61,332 nucleotides of DNA. It comes from a virus. The stretch spans positions 1-61,332 of IMG/VR virus record IMGVR_UViG_3300017996_000001; one strand, written 5' to 3'. The translations under genes were made by a program, and so were the position numbers. Each line of letters begins with the position of its first letter. Positions within the stretch are counted from its first letter, which is position 1. The notes below the pieces were generated by a model. It was given only the letters and a program-made list of their open reading frames with translations, was not told where the DNA came from and searched no databases. This document shows, piece by piece, positions 14,182 through 21,483 of this stretch.

Positions 14182-14541
14182 ATGTCCAATCTAACTGTCC
14201 AAGCCAGACTTCTGGTCGAAAAGACCATTGTATCCAAGGTTGTCTCAGCCGCCCTTGCTGCTGACTACGATCTCACAGTTAATGACGGGGAAGAGGACAC
14301 CATCCAGCAAAGCGATAACCACAAGGAAATCCTCAAAGCCCTCTTCACCACAGACCAAGACACATTATACCTGTTCAACGACAAAGGTCTCCAAGTTGGC
14401 TGGGTAGACTTCATATACGGCAATGATGGCTGGGATGTCATCAACGACTACACCTTAAATCTGGAGGAACTTCTAAAGCCTATTCTTAGCTGGATAGACA
14501 AATCAGAAGCCTCTCCTATTCTCCTTGCGGTTCTTCGCTAA
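14182..14541 (+). CDS. Conserved small phage protein, 119 aa
   Basis: ATG at 14182 with GGAG upstream. Mixed alpha/beta: KVVSAALAADYDLTVNDGEE, then QVGWVDFIYGNDGWDVINDY and a C-terminal helix. The 'G-W-V-x-x-x-Y-G-N-D-G-W-D-V-I-x-D-Y' stretch is a motif I recall from phage proteins of about this length. Acidic, soluble. Function unknown. Confidence 0.65.
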   Translation: MSNLTVQARLLVEKTIVSKVVSAALAADYDLTVNDGEEDTIQQSDNHKEILKALFTTDQDTLYLFNDKGLQVGWVDFIYGNDGWDVINDYTLNLEELLKPILSWIDKSEASPILLAVLR

Positions 14542-14575
14542 TCACCCAACCCTCCCAACTCCCGGAGCCTCCCAT

Positions 14576-15532
14576 ATGTCCGCCATTACCCTCACCCCAG
14601 CTCAAGAAGCCCTCCTTGACCAGCGCTACAAGGAATGGCTCGCCTACGGCTACAGCTGCGCCCCAGCCGACTTCCCAGCTGCCGACGCGGCCATTACCAG
14701 ACTCTACGCCCTGATTAACCTCCCAGCCCCTAAGATCATCCATGTCCCCAGCATCTACGCAGCCGAGGTCAAAGCCAACGAGCTATTCAATCCAAACTAT
14801 CGCCCTGGCGAAGCCCTCAGTCCTATCTTCCTCAACAATCGTTGGGCCTCCCAGCATTGGACTTCCCTCGAAGCCCATTACTTCTTCCTGCGCGAGATCA
14901 ACGTCGATGTTGGAGAGGAGTTTCTTGACCCCCTCACTCAGTGGGCCATCCTTGCCAAGTCCATCTGCTGGTGGGCCGCATGGGAGGGCATAGCTATCGT
15001 GTCTGACCGAGCCGAGGAACTCCATGTCGATGCTCAGGGCAACCTGCACTGCGAGACTGGTCCAGCAATCAAGTTTCGCAACGGCTGGGCAATCTACAAC
15101 TGGCACGGGGTGCAGATTCCATCCCAGTGGATCGAAGATCGCGCCAGCATCACAATTCGCCAGATCCAAGCCGAGGGCAACATAGAGCTTCGCCGAGTCC
15201 TCATGGACCTCTACGGCCGCAACAGGTATCTGCTCGACGCCGGGGCGAAACCCATAGCCGAGGACAGGTTCGGCAAGCTCTGGTCCATGAAGGAACCCGG
15301 CAGCAACGAGCCACTGGTATATGTCCAGGTCTGGAACAGCACGGAGGAACCCCAGTTCGCGGAGTCCGACATCTTCAAAGCTTGGTGGACCAAACACTAC
15401 CCCGGCCAACCCTCCCGGCCCCGGCGCGAGTTCTGGCTTCGAGTCCCTCCCGGCACCAAAACCCCCCACGAGGCTGTAGCATGGACATTCGGAAAAACCT
15501 CCAAGACCTACAACCCCAGCCACGAGGCTTGA
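14576..15532 (+). CDS. DUF6745-like protein, 318 aa
   Basis: ATG at 14576 after GGAG. The C-terminal 190 residues carry the DUF6745-type landmarks: LHVDAQGNLHCETGPAI near 158, IYNWHGVQIP near 182, LMDLYGRNRYL near 217, FWLRVPPGTKTPHEAVAWTF near 285. The N-terminal half is Trp/Tyr-rich and helical. The family is widespread in phages and actinobacterial/proteobacterial genomes with no experimentally assigned role that I know. Soluble, in the middle of the early operon. Confidence 0.7.
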   Translation: MSAITLTPAQEALLDQRYKEWLAYGYSCAPADFPAADAAITRLYALINLPAPKIIHVPSIYAAEVKANELFNPNYRPGEALSPIFLNNRWASQHWTSLEAHYFFLREINVDVGEEFLDPLTQWAILAKSICWWAAWEGIAIVSDRAEELHVDAQGNLHCETGPAIKFRNGWAIYNWHGVQIPSQWIEDRASITIRQIQAEGNIELRRVLMDLYGRNRYLLDAGAKPIAEDRFGKLWSMKEPGSNEPLVYVQVWNSTEEPQFAESDIFKAWWTKHYPGQPSRPRREFWLRVPPGTKTPHEAVAWTFGKTSKTYNPSHEA

Positions 15533-15662
15533 GGGGCGGGCTAGCAGGCGCTCGGTCCCTAGCCTTCCACACACTCGTCCAGCTTCCAGCTCTTTACTCC
15601 CCCTGGGGTTCCCATCCGGACCTAGTCACTTCCCTCACCCGCGCACTCAGGAGACACCAGCC

Positions 15663-15971
15663 ATGACCCAATTTGAACTCATGCTTCGCGATACTGCCGC
15701 CGCCCTTTCCGCTCGCTTCGCAGACCAGAACGCCGGGCATCTCAGCCTAGTTATCAGCATCGAGGGCCGAACCATGCCAGAGGACATCAAAATCACCTTC
15801 CGAGTCTCAGACCAGTACTACAACGGCGATGCTGTCTCCGGCGGCAGCCTTGACGCCTGTGTGGATGAACTGTTCCGCCGACGGGGCTGGTCCCAGGCCA
15901 ACGCGCCACTCATGCTCCGCCCCCCGACCTCGCCAGCCGAGGCAGCAGCCGTGGACGATATGCCACTCTAG
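15663..15971 (+). CDS. Small protein with SSB-like acidic tail, 102 aa
   Basis: ATG at 15663 with GGAG nine bases upstream. A helix (FELMLRDTAAALSARFAD) is followed by three beta strands and a linker, then ends in AAVDDMPL. The acidic-hydrophobic C-terminus resembles the partner-binding tip of bacterial SSB (DDDIPF), but there is no visible OB fold. Function unknown. Confidence 0.6.
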   Translation: MTQFELMLRDTAAALSARFADQNAGHLSLVISIEGRTMPEDIKITFRVSDQYYNGDAVSGGSLDACVDELFRRRGWSQANAPLMLRPPTSPAEAAAVDDMPL

Positions 15972-16001
15972 GTCCCAGCTCCTGGCCTTGACCCTTCCTC
16001 C

Positions 16002-16068
16002 ATACGGGCTACGGCCCGTATTTGGGGAGTGCCAAGCTAGCACTTCCAGGCCACGGGTCCGTGGCCTG
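16002..16068 (+). promoter_or_regulatory. Three tandem hairpins in the leader of 16087
   Basis: Hairpin 1: ATACGGGC-tacg-GCCCGTAT (16002-16021, 8 bp). Hairpin 2: about 16025-16047, core AGTGC/GCACT extended by one wobble pair. Hairpin 3: CAGGCCACGG-gt-CCGTGGCCTG (16047-16068, 10 bp). No U-run follows, and the ribosome site (AGGAG) of the next gene begins a few bases later. A structured leader RNA, attenuator or protein-binding site is likely. Confidence 0.65.
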
Positions 16069-16086
16069 TAATTAGGAGTACTTCCT

Positions 16087-16494
16087 ATGTTAGTCAATCC
16101 CAATGGTATCCTTGGCCAGGTGCGCCAGGGCGACGTGCTGATCGAACTGGTCAGCCCGAACCTGTCTCGCCCGGCAGTCCCCGCCAGCGCGGCCCCGGTC
16201 CTCGCCGAGGGCGAAACTCATGGTCACTCCCATCGAGTCTTTGCCCGTGATGGTGCTATCGTCGGTCGCCTCGCGCCTGTGGAGCACTTCCGTGACCCGA
16301 ATCTCGAGGGCCAGATTGGCCGAACGGTCTACGGAGGCACTCTGCTGCTCGACGCCCCCGGCGAAGTCGGTCATGTGAACCGCGACGGCTCGGCGACCGG
16401 AGAGCACCAGACTCTGCCTCTCGAGTCTGGAACTCACCACGTTATCCTGCAGCGGGAATACAATCCTGAAGCAGATCGCCGCGCGGCGGACTGA
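16087..16494 (+). CDS. Conserved phage protein (RQGDVL family), 135 aa
   Basis: ATG at 16087 after AGGAG. Begins with GQVRQGDVLIELV, contains EGETHGHSHRV near 48 and ends with LPLESGTHHVILQREYNPEA. This layout (R-Q-G-D-V, an 'E-G-x-x-x-G-H-x-H' turn, 'L-P-x-G-x-Y/H-x-V-x-x-Q-R-E-Y') is a recurrent small phage/bacterial family. The conserved His pair suggests metal binding in a cupin-like beta fold; this is inference. Preceded by a strongly structured leader. Confidence 0.65.
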   Translation: MLVNPNGILGQVRQGDVLIELVSPNLSRPAVPASAAPVLAEGETHGHSHRVFARDGAIVGRLAPVEHFRDPNLEGQIGRTVYGGTLLLDAPGEVGHVNRDGSATGEHQTLPLESGTHHVILQREYNPEADRRAAD

Positions 16495-16513
16495 GCCCCA
16501 GGCCCACCAGCTG

Positions 16514-16549
16514 GAGCCGGGGAGCTTGCCAGCTATGGCTCCCCGGCTC
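16514..16549 (+). terminator. Strong hairpin after 16494
   Basis: GAGCCGGGGAGC (16514-16525), 12-nt loop, GCTCCCCGGCTC (16538-16549): a perfect 12-bp stem 20 nt past the stop. There is no U-run. A TATAAT (16565-16570) follows, so termination and re-initiation of transcription here is plausible. Confidence 0.55.
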
Positions 16550-16583
16550 TTGCCAGACCATAACTATAATAAGGAACCTCACA

Positions 16584-16775
16584 ATGCATGATCGCCAGCC
16601 AGCTCCTCGCATACTGAACTCTCGCTGCCCACAGTGTGAGGCTGCGCTTGGCATCCGCCCAGCCAAGGCCCCACACAAGCGCTTCTGCAGCACCAAGTGT
16701 CGGAACCTCTGGCACTCCGAGCGCCGAGCCAAGGCCATGGAGAGGCTCAAGGCTGAGGAGGAGACAGTGGTATGA
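16584..16775 (+). CDS. Zinc-ribbon microprotein, 63 aa
   Basis: ATG at 16584 with AAGGAA upstream. Four cysteines as CPQC (15-18) and CSTKC (35-39) around a basic loop form a treble-clef or zinc-ribbon finger, then a charged helix (SERRAKAMERLKAEEE). Such small fingers are common in phages and typically bind RNA, DNA or RNA polymerase. It lies behind a terminator/-10 pair, so it may have its own promoter. Confidence 0.65.
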   Translation: MHDRQPAPRILNSRCPQCEAALGIRPAKAPHKRFCSTKCRNLWHSERRAKAMERLKAEEETVV

Positions 16776-16961
16776 AGCCATATGCCAGCCATGCCAGTCA
16801 TGCCAGCCCAAGACCAGTATACCATGAGTTATTAGGTCTTCACTTAAGACCTAGCAATTTCCTAACATCCAGGCGATCTGCTTGCGAGTTGCCTGCATTC
16901 TTTTCTCTCCCTTCTTGGCACTTAAGCCCTTCGTTATTCAACAACCTCAAGGAGTCCCTTC
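16776..16961. other. Intergenic: tandem ATGCCAGYC repeats and a hairpin
   Basis: Starts with three tandem 9-bp ATGCCAGCC/ATGCCAGTC units (about 16782-16808). It then has a hairpin TAGGTCTT-cactt-AAGACCTA (16833-16853, 8-bp stem) followed by GCAATTT, a candidate weak terminator. An 85-codon frame runs through it but does not look coding. The AAGGAG for the next gene is at about 16949. Confidence 0.5.
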
Positions 16962-17378
16962 ATGCCCATGCTCAAATCCCTCCTCGTCGGAGTCCACTTC
17001 CACCCGCCGGCCAAACTAATCCTCGCTAGCCTCCCGGCCGGAACTCCAGTGTCCCTAGTCCCCGAACCGGAGAACCCCTATGATCCAGATGCTATCCAGG
17101 TCTACGTTGACCCTTCGCATATACCAGCCAGTGAGAGACCAGGCCTGGAACTCGCCCTACCTGGCATGGGGCAAGACTTGGTATCCATCCTCACCCAAGA
17201 TTCCATTCTCCTTGGACATGTGGCAGCTACTGGGGGAAAACCCTTGCTTAAAGCTGGTCCAGGCTTTGTTGGAACCCTCGAATTTGCCGGGCTCCGCAGC
17301 GCCAGACTAGGCTTCAGCCCTGATGGTTCGCCAACCTTGACAGCTGAGAAGGAGGCCAACGATGACCAGGAAGCTTAG
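16962..17378 (+). CDS. HIRAN-like domain protein, 138 aa
   Basis: ATG at 16962 after AAGGAG. Residues 5-50 (LLVGVHFHPPAKLILASLP, then GTPVSLVPEPENPYDPDAIQ) fit the HIRAN signature 'V-G-V ... G-x-x-V-x-L-x-x-E-P-x-N-x-Y-D-x-x-A-I-x-V'. HIRAN domains bind 3' ends of ssDNA, as in HLTF/Rad5, or accompany helicases. Here it is a stand-alone protein three genes before an SF1 helicase, which supports a DNA-processing role. The acidic tail overlaps the next gene. Confidence 0.65.
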   Translation: MPMLKSLLVGVHFHPPAKLILASLPAGTPVSLVPEPENPYDPDAIQVYVDPSHIPASERPGLELALPGMGQDLVSILTQDSILLGHVAATGGKPLLKAGPGFVGTLEFAGLRSARLGFSPDGSPTLTAEKEANDDQEA

Positions 17379-17703
17379 AGGCGACGAGTTCGACCCTCCG
17401 GCCTATTCCCATCCTCCGAAGGCTCCATTGCTGGCCTTGGCGCTCTTGCTGGCGCTGGGAGCCCATGCACGGGCAGATGGCCCAGCTACTGACATCCCTA
17501 TTTGCGCCGCAGACCTGCCAGTCGGTTCGCTCTGCATCTGGCGAGGTGCTCCAACCTGTGCCGTCCACGATTCTCAGGTCGCCGACGACCCAGCAAACTA
17601 TTGCCATGCCAGATACCAAGCCAAGCAGTTTTCCCCCCTAACATTGGAAGGTCGCACCCGGCTTGAGGGCCTTTGTGTCGAGCACCAGCGGAGGATGAAA
17701 TGA
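17362..17703 (+). CDS. Membrane-anchored or secreted Cys-containing protein, 113 aa
   Basis: ATG at 17362 overlaps the upstream gene by 17 bases. A hydrophobic segment at about 22-37 (PLLALALLLALGAHARADG) ends in a possible signal peptidase site; the n-region is unusually long. The remainder holds six Cys (ICAADLPVGSLCIW and others), consistent with a disulfide-rich periplasmic domain. An N-terminal membrane-anchored topology is also possible. Function unknown. Translationally coupled to 17700. Confidence 0.55.
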   Translation: MTRKLRGDEFDPPAYSHPPKAPLLALALLLALGAHARADGPATDIPICAADLPVGSLCIWRGAPTCAVHDSQVADDPANYCHARYQAKQFSPLTLEGRTRLEGLCVEHQRRMK

Positions 17704-17792
17704 AGCGCGCTTTCCTAACTCTCGCCGTCGCGATGATCGTGTTTGTATGGCTTCCCCTACGTGTCCTTGGTTTAGATTGGAGCATAAAATGA
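17700..17792 (+). CDS. Membrane microprotein, 30 aa
   Basis: ATGA overlaps at both ends: its ATG (17700) overlaps the stop at 17703 and its stop overlaps the ATG at 17789. The product (MKRAFLTLAVAMIVFVW...) is a basic N-terminus plus one transmembrane segment and a short tail with Trp. The perfect coupling on both sides argues that it is translated. Unknown function. Confidence 0.6.
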   Translation: MKRAFLTLAVAMIVFVWLPLRVLGLDWSIK

Positions 17793-17971
17793 CCGATGAG
17801 ACCAGCGCCCCGATCATCGACCTCGCCCGTTGGCGTCAAGCACGCGCGCTTCCACCAGGAGCGATTGAGGTCACGTTCCCTGAGGCCCGCGCCCGCGCAT
17901 GGCTTGCAGCCAGGCGGCCAAGCCCTACTTCCTTCAACCAAGGACTCCCTCCCCATGAACCCAACCGATGA
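17789..17971 (+). CDS. Small protein, 60 aa
   Basis: ATG at 17789 in an ATGA overlap. Begins MTDETSAPIIDLARWRQARA; the 'I-I-D-L-A-R-W-R-x-A-R' helix resembles a motif at the start of several small alphaproteobacterial phage proteins. The C-terminus runs 17 bases into the helicase gene and looks unstructured. Possibly a short partner of the helicase; otherwise unknown. Confidence 0.5.
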   Translation: MTDETSAPIIDLARWRQARALPPGAIEVTFPEARARAWLAARRPSPTSFNQGLPPHEPNR

Positions 17972-19502
17972 ACAACTCTCAATCATCCAATCCACTCGCA
18001 GCTCTCCAGCTTCACTTCGAATACTCGCGTATGCTGGCTGCGGCAAGACCACTACACTTCAGCTACTGGGAGAGACCATCAAATCCCCTGCTCTTGCCCT
18101 CGCGTTCAACAAATCAACTGCAAATGAGTTTAGCAAGCGCTTTGCAGGAAACTTCACCACCAAGACCATCAACAGCCTTGGCTACGGAGCCTGGACCCGA
18201 GCTAATCCACAAGTCGCCAGCTGGAAACTAGACGCTAACAAGACCGGCAAGCTAGTGACCCAAATCTCCAAGGACCGCAAGCTTGACCTAACCAGCGATC
18301 AGTGGGATTCCGCCCGTCGGCTCACCAGCGCAGCCATGCAAGCTGGCATCACTCCCGGAGACATCGGAGATCCGATGGCCCCAGATACCGAGGATTCCTG
18401 GCTATCCCTAGCCGAACAACTTTACCTGGACCCAGACGATGCAGCACTTTTACTTGACATTGCGCATGAGGCCCTCGAACGAGACATTCTCGAGGCGAAG
18501 AGAGGGACTATATCGTTCGATGACCAGGTCTATTGTCCCACGGTCCTGGGAGGAAAATGGGCCAAATTCCCGGTTGTGCTGGGAGATGAGGCCCAAGACT
18601 TCAGCCCACTTAACCACAGAATACTTGCCCTCAGCCTTCGGCCCGACGGAAGACTGATCGTGTGTGGAGATCCCAAGCAGTCTATCTATGGCTTTCGTGG
18701 CGCGGACCACCAGTCTATGGATACCCTGCTGGGCCTTCGGCCTGATTGGCAGTCCCTCCCCCTTACTCTGACCTATCGGTGCCCCCATGCTATCGTCGAA
18801 AGACAGCAAACCCATGCCCCTGGCTTTAGGGCCGCAGCTGAGGCGCCAGAGGGCCAGATTAAACATGTGCGTAATCCCGAGCACACCTTATGCGAATCCT
18901 GGCCTGGATGGACCTTTACAACAATCATGGAAAGCCTTCCGAGTCCTGAATCCTCAGCTGCAATCCTTTGCCGCAACAATGGACCATTGCTTGGTCTTGC
19001 TTTCAAGCTCATTCGACGAGGCATCGGACCAGTAATGCTCGGCCGTGACATTGGCAAAGGTCTAGTGTCCCTCAGCAGAAAGATTTCCCCCGATGACAAC
19101 ACACCAGCAGCTAGCTTTGCCTCTGCCATCCTTGACTGGGAGCTTCACGAGACGAGCCTTGCGCGGGCAAATGATCACGAGGAACGAATTGCAGGGATTG
19201 TTGACCGAGCCGAATGTCTCAGGGCTACGCTGGCTAACTCAGAAGCGCGTGATGCCGGCACGGTTAGAGTTCTTCTTGAGCGCCTATTTGCGCGAGAGTC
19301 TGGCCAGATCACCCTTAGCTCCATCCACAAGGCCAAAGGACTCGAGTGGGACCTAGTCCTTCATCTCGATCCCTGGCGTATTCCAGCAAAGCAAGCCAAG
19401 GGCAACCCAGCTCAGATGGCCCAAGAGCTGAATCTACGCTATGTGGCCGAAACTCGGTCCAAACACACCCTGATACTGGCCAACCTTGCTGACTTCAGAT
19501 AG
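17955..19502 (+). CDS. SF1 (UvrD/Rep-like) DNA helicase, 515 aa
   Basis: ATG at 17955 gives a start just before the Q motif (NPTDEQ, 2-7). Walker A AGCGKT at 27-32, Walker B DEAQD at about 211-215, motif III GDPKQSIYGFRG at about 238-249, motif V TLSSIHKAKGLEWD and motif VI VAETRSKH near the end. The complete set is present in the right order. It is shorter than UvrD (about 720 aa) and lacks most of the 1B/2B insertions, as in phage Dda-like enzymes. An ATP-driven ssDNA translocase/helicase for replication or recombination. Preceded by a HIRAN-like protein. Confidence 0.9.
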   Translation: MNPTDEQLSIIQSTRSSPASLRILAYAGCGKTTTLQLLGETIKSPALALAFNKSTANEFSKRFAGNFTTKTINSLGYGAWTRANPQVASWKLDANKTGKLVTQISKDRKLDLTSDQWDSARRLTSAAMQAGITPGDIGDPMAPDTEDSWLSLAEQLYLDPDDAALLLDIAHEALERDILEAKRGTISFDDQVYCPTVLGGKWAKFPVVLGDEAQDFSPLNHRILALSLRPDGRLIVCGDPKQSIYGFRGADHQSMDTLLGLRPDWQSLPLTLTYRCPHAIVERQQTHAPGFRAAAEAPEGQIKHVRNPEHTLCESWPGWTFTTIMESLPSPESSAAILCRNNGPLLGLAFKLIRRGIGPVMLGRDIGKGLVSLSRKISPDDNTPAASFASAILDWELHETSLARANDHEERIAGIVDRAECLRATLANSEARDAGTVRVLLERLFARESGQITLSSIHKAKGLEWDLVLHLDPWRIPAKQAKGNPAQMAQELNLRYVAETRSKHTLILANLADFR

Positions 19503-19513
19503 GAGCCTAGCTG

Positions 19514-19873
19514 ATGACAACCTACCATGACCCCGATCGCCCTCGGCTTCTCAATCAGCAGCCCTGCTGGCTTGGAACCCTGATCTCCCTTCCCAGGCTT
19601 GAGGTCTGGCCAACCGAGGGCAGTGGAACCCTAGACATAAGTCTATGGCACTTCACTGGGACTGGCTTCAGCCGCCAGACCATCCAGATCGGGTACCATC
19701 AGATCTCCCAGCTGCTTGAGGAATGGGCCCTGGACCCAGAATCGACTCTCAAGTCCCGCTGGGCCCTCAACCCGCCAGCCCTCGGCTCCAGCGGCCACAG
19801 TATCACCAAGGGCCAAGGGCACGAAATCGTAATCGCCAGTGAGGCTATTAGTGATGAGGATCTAGGGATATGA
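19514..19873 (+). CDS. Uncharacterised protein with DLGI tail, 119 aa
   Basis: ATG at 19514 after a GGAG. Beta-rich (CWLGTLISLPRLEVWP, then GTLDISLWHFTGTGF) with one helix (ISQLLEEWAL). Ends in EAISDEDLGI, the second of four shared C-termini. No family recognised. Last gene before the CCCACG cluster at 19885-19944, so it may close a transcription unit. Confidence 0.6.
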   Translation: MTTYHDPDRPRLLNQQPCWLGTLISLPRLEVWPTEGSGTLDISLWHFTGTGFSRQTIQIGYHQISQLLEEWALDPESTLKSRWALNPPALGSSGHSITKGQGHEIVIASEAISDEDLGI

Positions 19874-19923
19874 GCGGAAGGGTTCCCCCGACCCACAAAC
19901 CCACGTTCTCACCCACGCTCTGC

Positions 19924-19944
19924 CCCACGTTTCTTGAAAAAACC
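19924..19944 (+). promoter_or_regulatory. CCCACGTTT motif, copy B, with degenerate upstream copies
   Basis: CCCACGTTT, 8 bases (CTTGAAAA), AACC, 40 nt before the ATG at 19985. Upstream, CCCACAAA, CCCACGTTCTCA and CCCACGCTCTGC are spaced 12-15 bp apart, making a small cluster. A TATTAT lies 10 nt downstream. Confidence 0.65.
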
Positions 19945-19984
19945 TCCGCCCCATGCTATTATCTCCCTTTCCGAGGGCCTTCCC

Positions 19985-20467
19985 ATGCAAATAAAAGTCC
20001 TCCACTACACCTTCACTCTCTCCGAGCCATACCAACCAGGCCACCAGCTTACCCTAGGGGAGGCTCAAGCCCTCAATTCCCTCCGCACTGACCAAATCCG
20101 CGCAAAGGGCGCGCGGCTAGTTGCCCGTGCCCAGGTGCCCTTTGGTCAAGGGCAGATTCTTCCCCAACCAATTCTCGATTCTGTCAGATCCTCCATCAGC
20201 CAGCTAGACCTAGCTTTTGAATTCAAGCCACACCCAACAGTAAGTCCACCAACTCCCAAACCTGGAACTCTCGAAGCCGCGATTTGGGAAGTGGCCAGCA
20301 TCGAGCTAGAACTTGAAGCTGCTAAGTCGGGCTTCCCGCCTCCCAGCCAAGCTCAGATAGCCGCCCGAGCTTGCGAGGCCGAGATCATCGAATCCGGCCG
20401 CCGGCGCTATGCCCAGTACCAGGACGTAGCCGCGCAGGAACTTGCAGCTTTGCTGGGAGACCTCTGA
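19985..20467 (+). CDS. Uncharacterised early protein, 160 aa
   Basis: ATG at 19985. N-terminal beta hairpin (IKVLHYTFTLSEPYQPGHQL), then a long helical part and a Pro-rich hinge near 90 (TVSPPTPKPGT), then helices ending ELAALLGDL. The 'L-G-D-L' end is a loose match to the DLGI-type tails. First gene after the copy-B motif, so it probably starts a transcription unit. No family recognised. Confidence 0.6.
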   Translation: MQIKVLHYTFTLSEPYQPGHQLTLGEAQALNSLRTDQIRAKGARLVARAQVPFGQGQILPQPILDSVRSSISQLDLAFEFKPHPTVSPPTPKPGTLEAAIWEVASIELELEAAKSGFPPPSQAQIAARACEAEIIESGRRRYAQYQDVAAQELAALLGDL

Positions 20468-20697
20468 TGGACCTACTCACAAGCTCGACTATGAAGCTGT
20501 TTATGCCAGTGCTGGGACCGCAGATCCCAGATAATCCCTTTGACCGCACTAACAGCATCCTTGGCCTCACCGTCCAGCGGACCATTCGCAGAGCATGTCA
20601 GGAGAAATTCACATTGACACAGCTACCATCATCTGGATTATCCAGGCCGCAATCTTCCTTGGAATCCTTTTCTGGGCAGCAAATCGATGAGCACTGA
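20467..20697 (+). CDS. Small protein, 76 aa (boundaries doubtful)
   Basis: ATG at 20467 overlaps the stop of the upstream gene. Begins MDLLTSSTMKLFMPVLGPQI. The last 32 codons share DNA with a membrane microprotein in another frame (20595-20690), and coding quality falls there (Ser/Gln-rich). The first 43 residues may be the functional part. Unknown function. Confidence 0.35.
   Translation: MDLLTSSTMKLFMPVLGPQIPDNPFDRTNSILGLTVQRTIRRACQEKFTLTQLPSSGLSRPQSSLESFSGQQIDEH
20595..20690 (+). CDS. Membrane microprotein, 31 aa
   Basis: ATG at 20595; the product is a short polar N-terminus (MSGEIHIDTATI) and one transmembrane segment (IIWIIQAAIFLGILFWA). Its TGA overlaps the ATG of the next gene (ATGA at 20687). 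This resembles the microproteins at 12801, 17700 and 27893. The ribosome site is weak. Confidence 0.5.
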   Translation: MSGEIHIDTATIIWIIQAAIFLGILFWAANR

Positions 20698-20971
20698 TCC
20701 CGAGTTACAGGATATCCTATACCTCGCTCTGCAGGAGCCCATCGGCCTGGTGCTAGTAACCAACGATCCTCATCGCGCGCGGCAGAGGCTCTACCGAGCT
20801 AGGACTGAGATCCAGGACCCAGCCCTTGAGATTCTCCAAATCAGGATGAGCCCCCTGGGCGGATCCGGCAGCTCCGCTCCCGGTGATCTCGTGATCTGCA
20901 AGCGCCAAGAGCCAGCCAAGGCTCCCCAGCCAGTTCTCCCACCTGTGTCCCTCTCCGACCTAGGACTCTAA
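20687..20971 (+). CDS. Small conserved phage protein with DLGL tail, 94 aa
   Basis: ATGA overlap at 20687. A helix-strand core (DILYLALQEPIGLVLVTNDP, then RARQRLYRARTEIQDP) is followed by a flexible linker and the end PPVSLSDLGL, third of the four shared tails. The 'R-Q-x-L-Y-x-A-R' motif recurs in small phage proteins. Function unknown. Confidence 0.65.
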   Translation: MSTDPELQDILYLALQEPIGLVLVTNDPHRARQRLYRARTEIQDPALEILQIRMSPLGGSGSSAPGDLVICKRQEPAKAPQPVLPPVSLSDLGL

Positions 20972-20974
20972 CCC

Positions 20975-21202
20975 ATGGCCAAGCGATCTCCCCTGCCCCA
21001 ATCCCGTCGTCATATCATGGTATTTGATGAAGATTGGGCCTACATCACCAGCACCTACGGAATCAGCTCCCCCAATCCTATAGGAGCCGGGGAGATGTGC
21101 AAGAGCATGATCCATGCCTATGTGCGAGCACTCAAGGCTAAGGCCATCAGACGGATTGATGAGGCAGAGCCAGCAGAACTCCAGTCACTTCTCCAAGTCT
21201 AG
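20975..21202 (+). CDS. Small conserved phage protein, 75 aa
   Basis: ATG at 20975. Begins MAKRSPLPQSRRHIMVFDED and continues WAYI. The 'S-R-R-H-I-x-V-x-D-E-D-W' motif is familiar from short phage proteins and looks like the strand-helix of a ribbon-helix-helix-type DNA-binding protein, followed by an amphipathic helix (MIHAYVRALKAKAIRRI). A transcription-regulator role is possible. Basic N-terminus, acidic C-terminus. Confidence 0.6.
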   Translation: MAKRSPLPQSRRHIMVFDEDWAYITSTYGISSPNPIGAGEMCKSMIHAYVRALKAKAIRRIDEAEPAELQSLLQV

Positions 21203-21214
21203 GAGGCACCTGCA

Positions 21215-21451
21215 TTGCCCTCCCTTCTCCTACTCCTGGCCCTCTACCAGTATGGCAACGGCTGCTGGAGCCAAAACACGGGCCCAGTCTATTGCCCCAG
21301 CAATCCCGTCTATGCCTGGGAACAAAGTGGCCAACAGCAGCAAGAACGGATCGCAGTCTGCGGGCACAAATTTGACTCCCAGGCCCTAAGCCCAGCAAGC
21401 CGCCAGCTCCTAATCCACCAGTGCGAAATAGGCCAACCAGCTAGCCCCTAG
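21215..21451 (+). CDS. Secreted Cys-rich small protein, 78 aa
   Basis: TTG start at 21215 with a full AGGAGG eight bases upstream; no ATG is available. The N-terminus is a run of leucines (MPSLLLLLALYQYGNG) that would act as a short signal peptide without a basic n-region. Four Cys in the remainder suggest two disulfides in the periplasm. Function unknown; a host-envelope modulator is one idea. Confidence 0.5.
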   Translation: MPSLLLLLALYQYGNGCWSQNTGPVYCPSNPVYAWEQSGQQQQERIAVCGHKFDSQALSPASRQLLIHQCEIGQPASP

Positions 21452-21483
21452 CCAGCCGCCAGCCCGCCCCCGAGGAATCAGCT

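Noticed and set aside
16772-17029. 85-codon frame after the zinc-ribbon gene
   Set aside because: Starts in an ATGA overlap, but its sequence covers tandem repeats and a hairpin and overlaps the HIRAN-like gene; amino acid composition is not gene-like.
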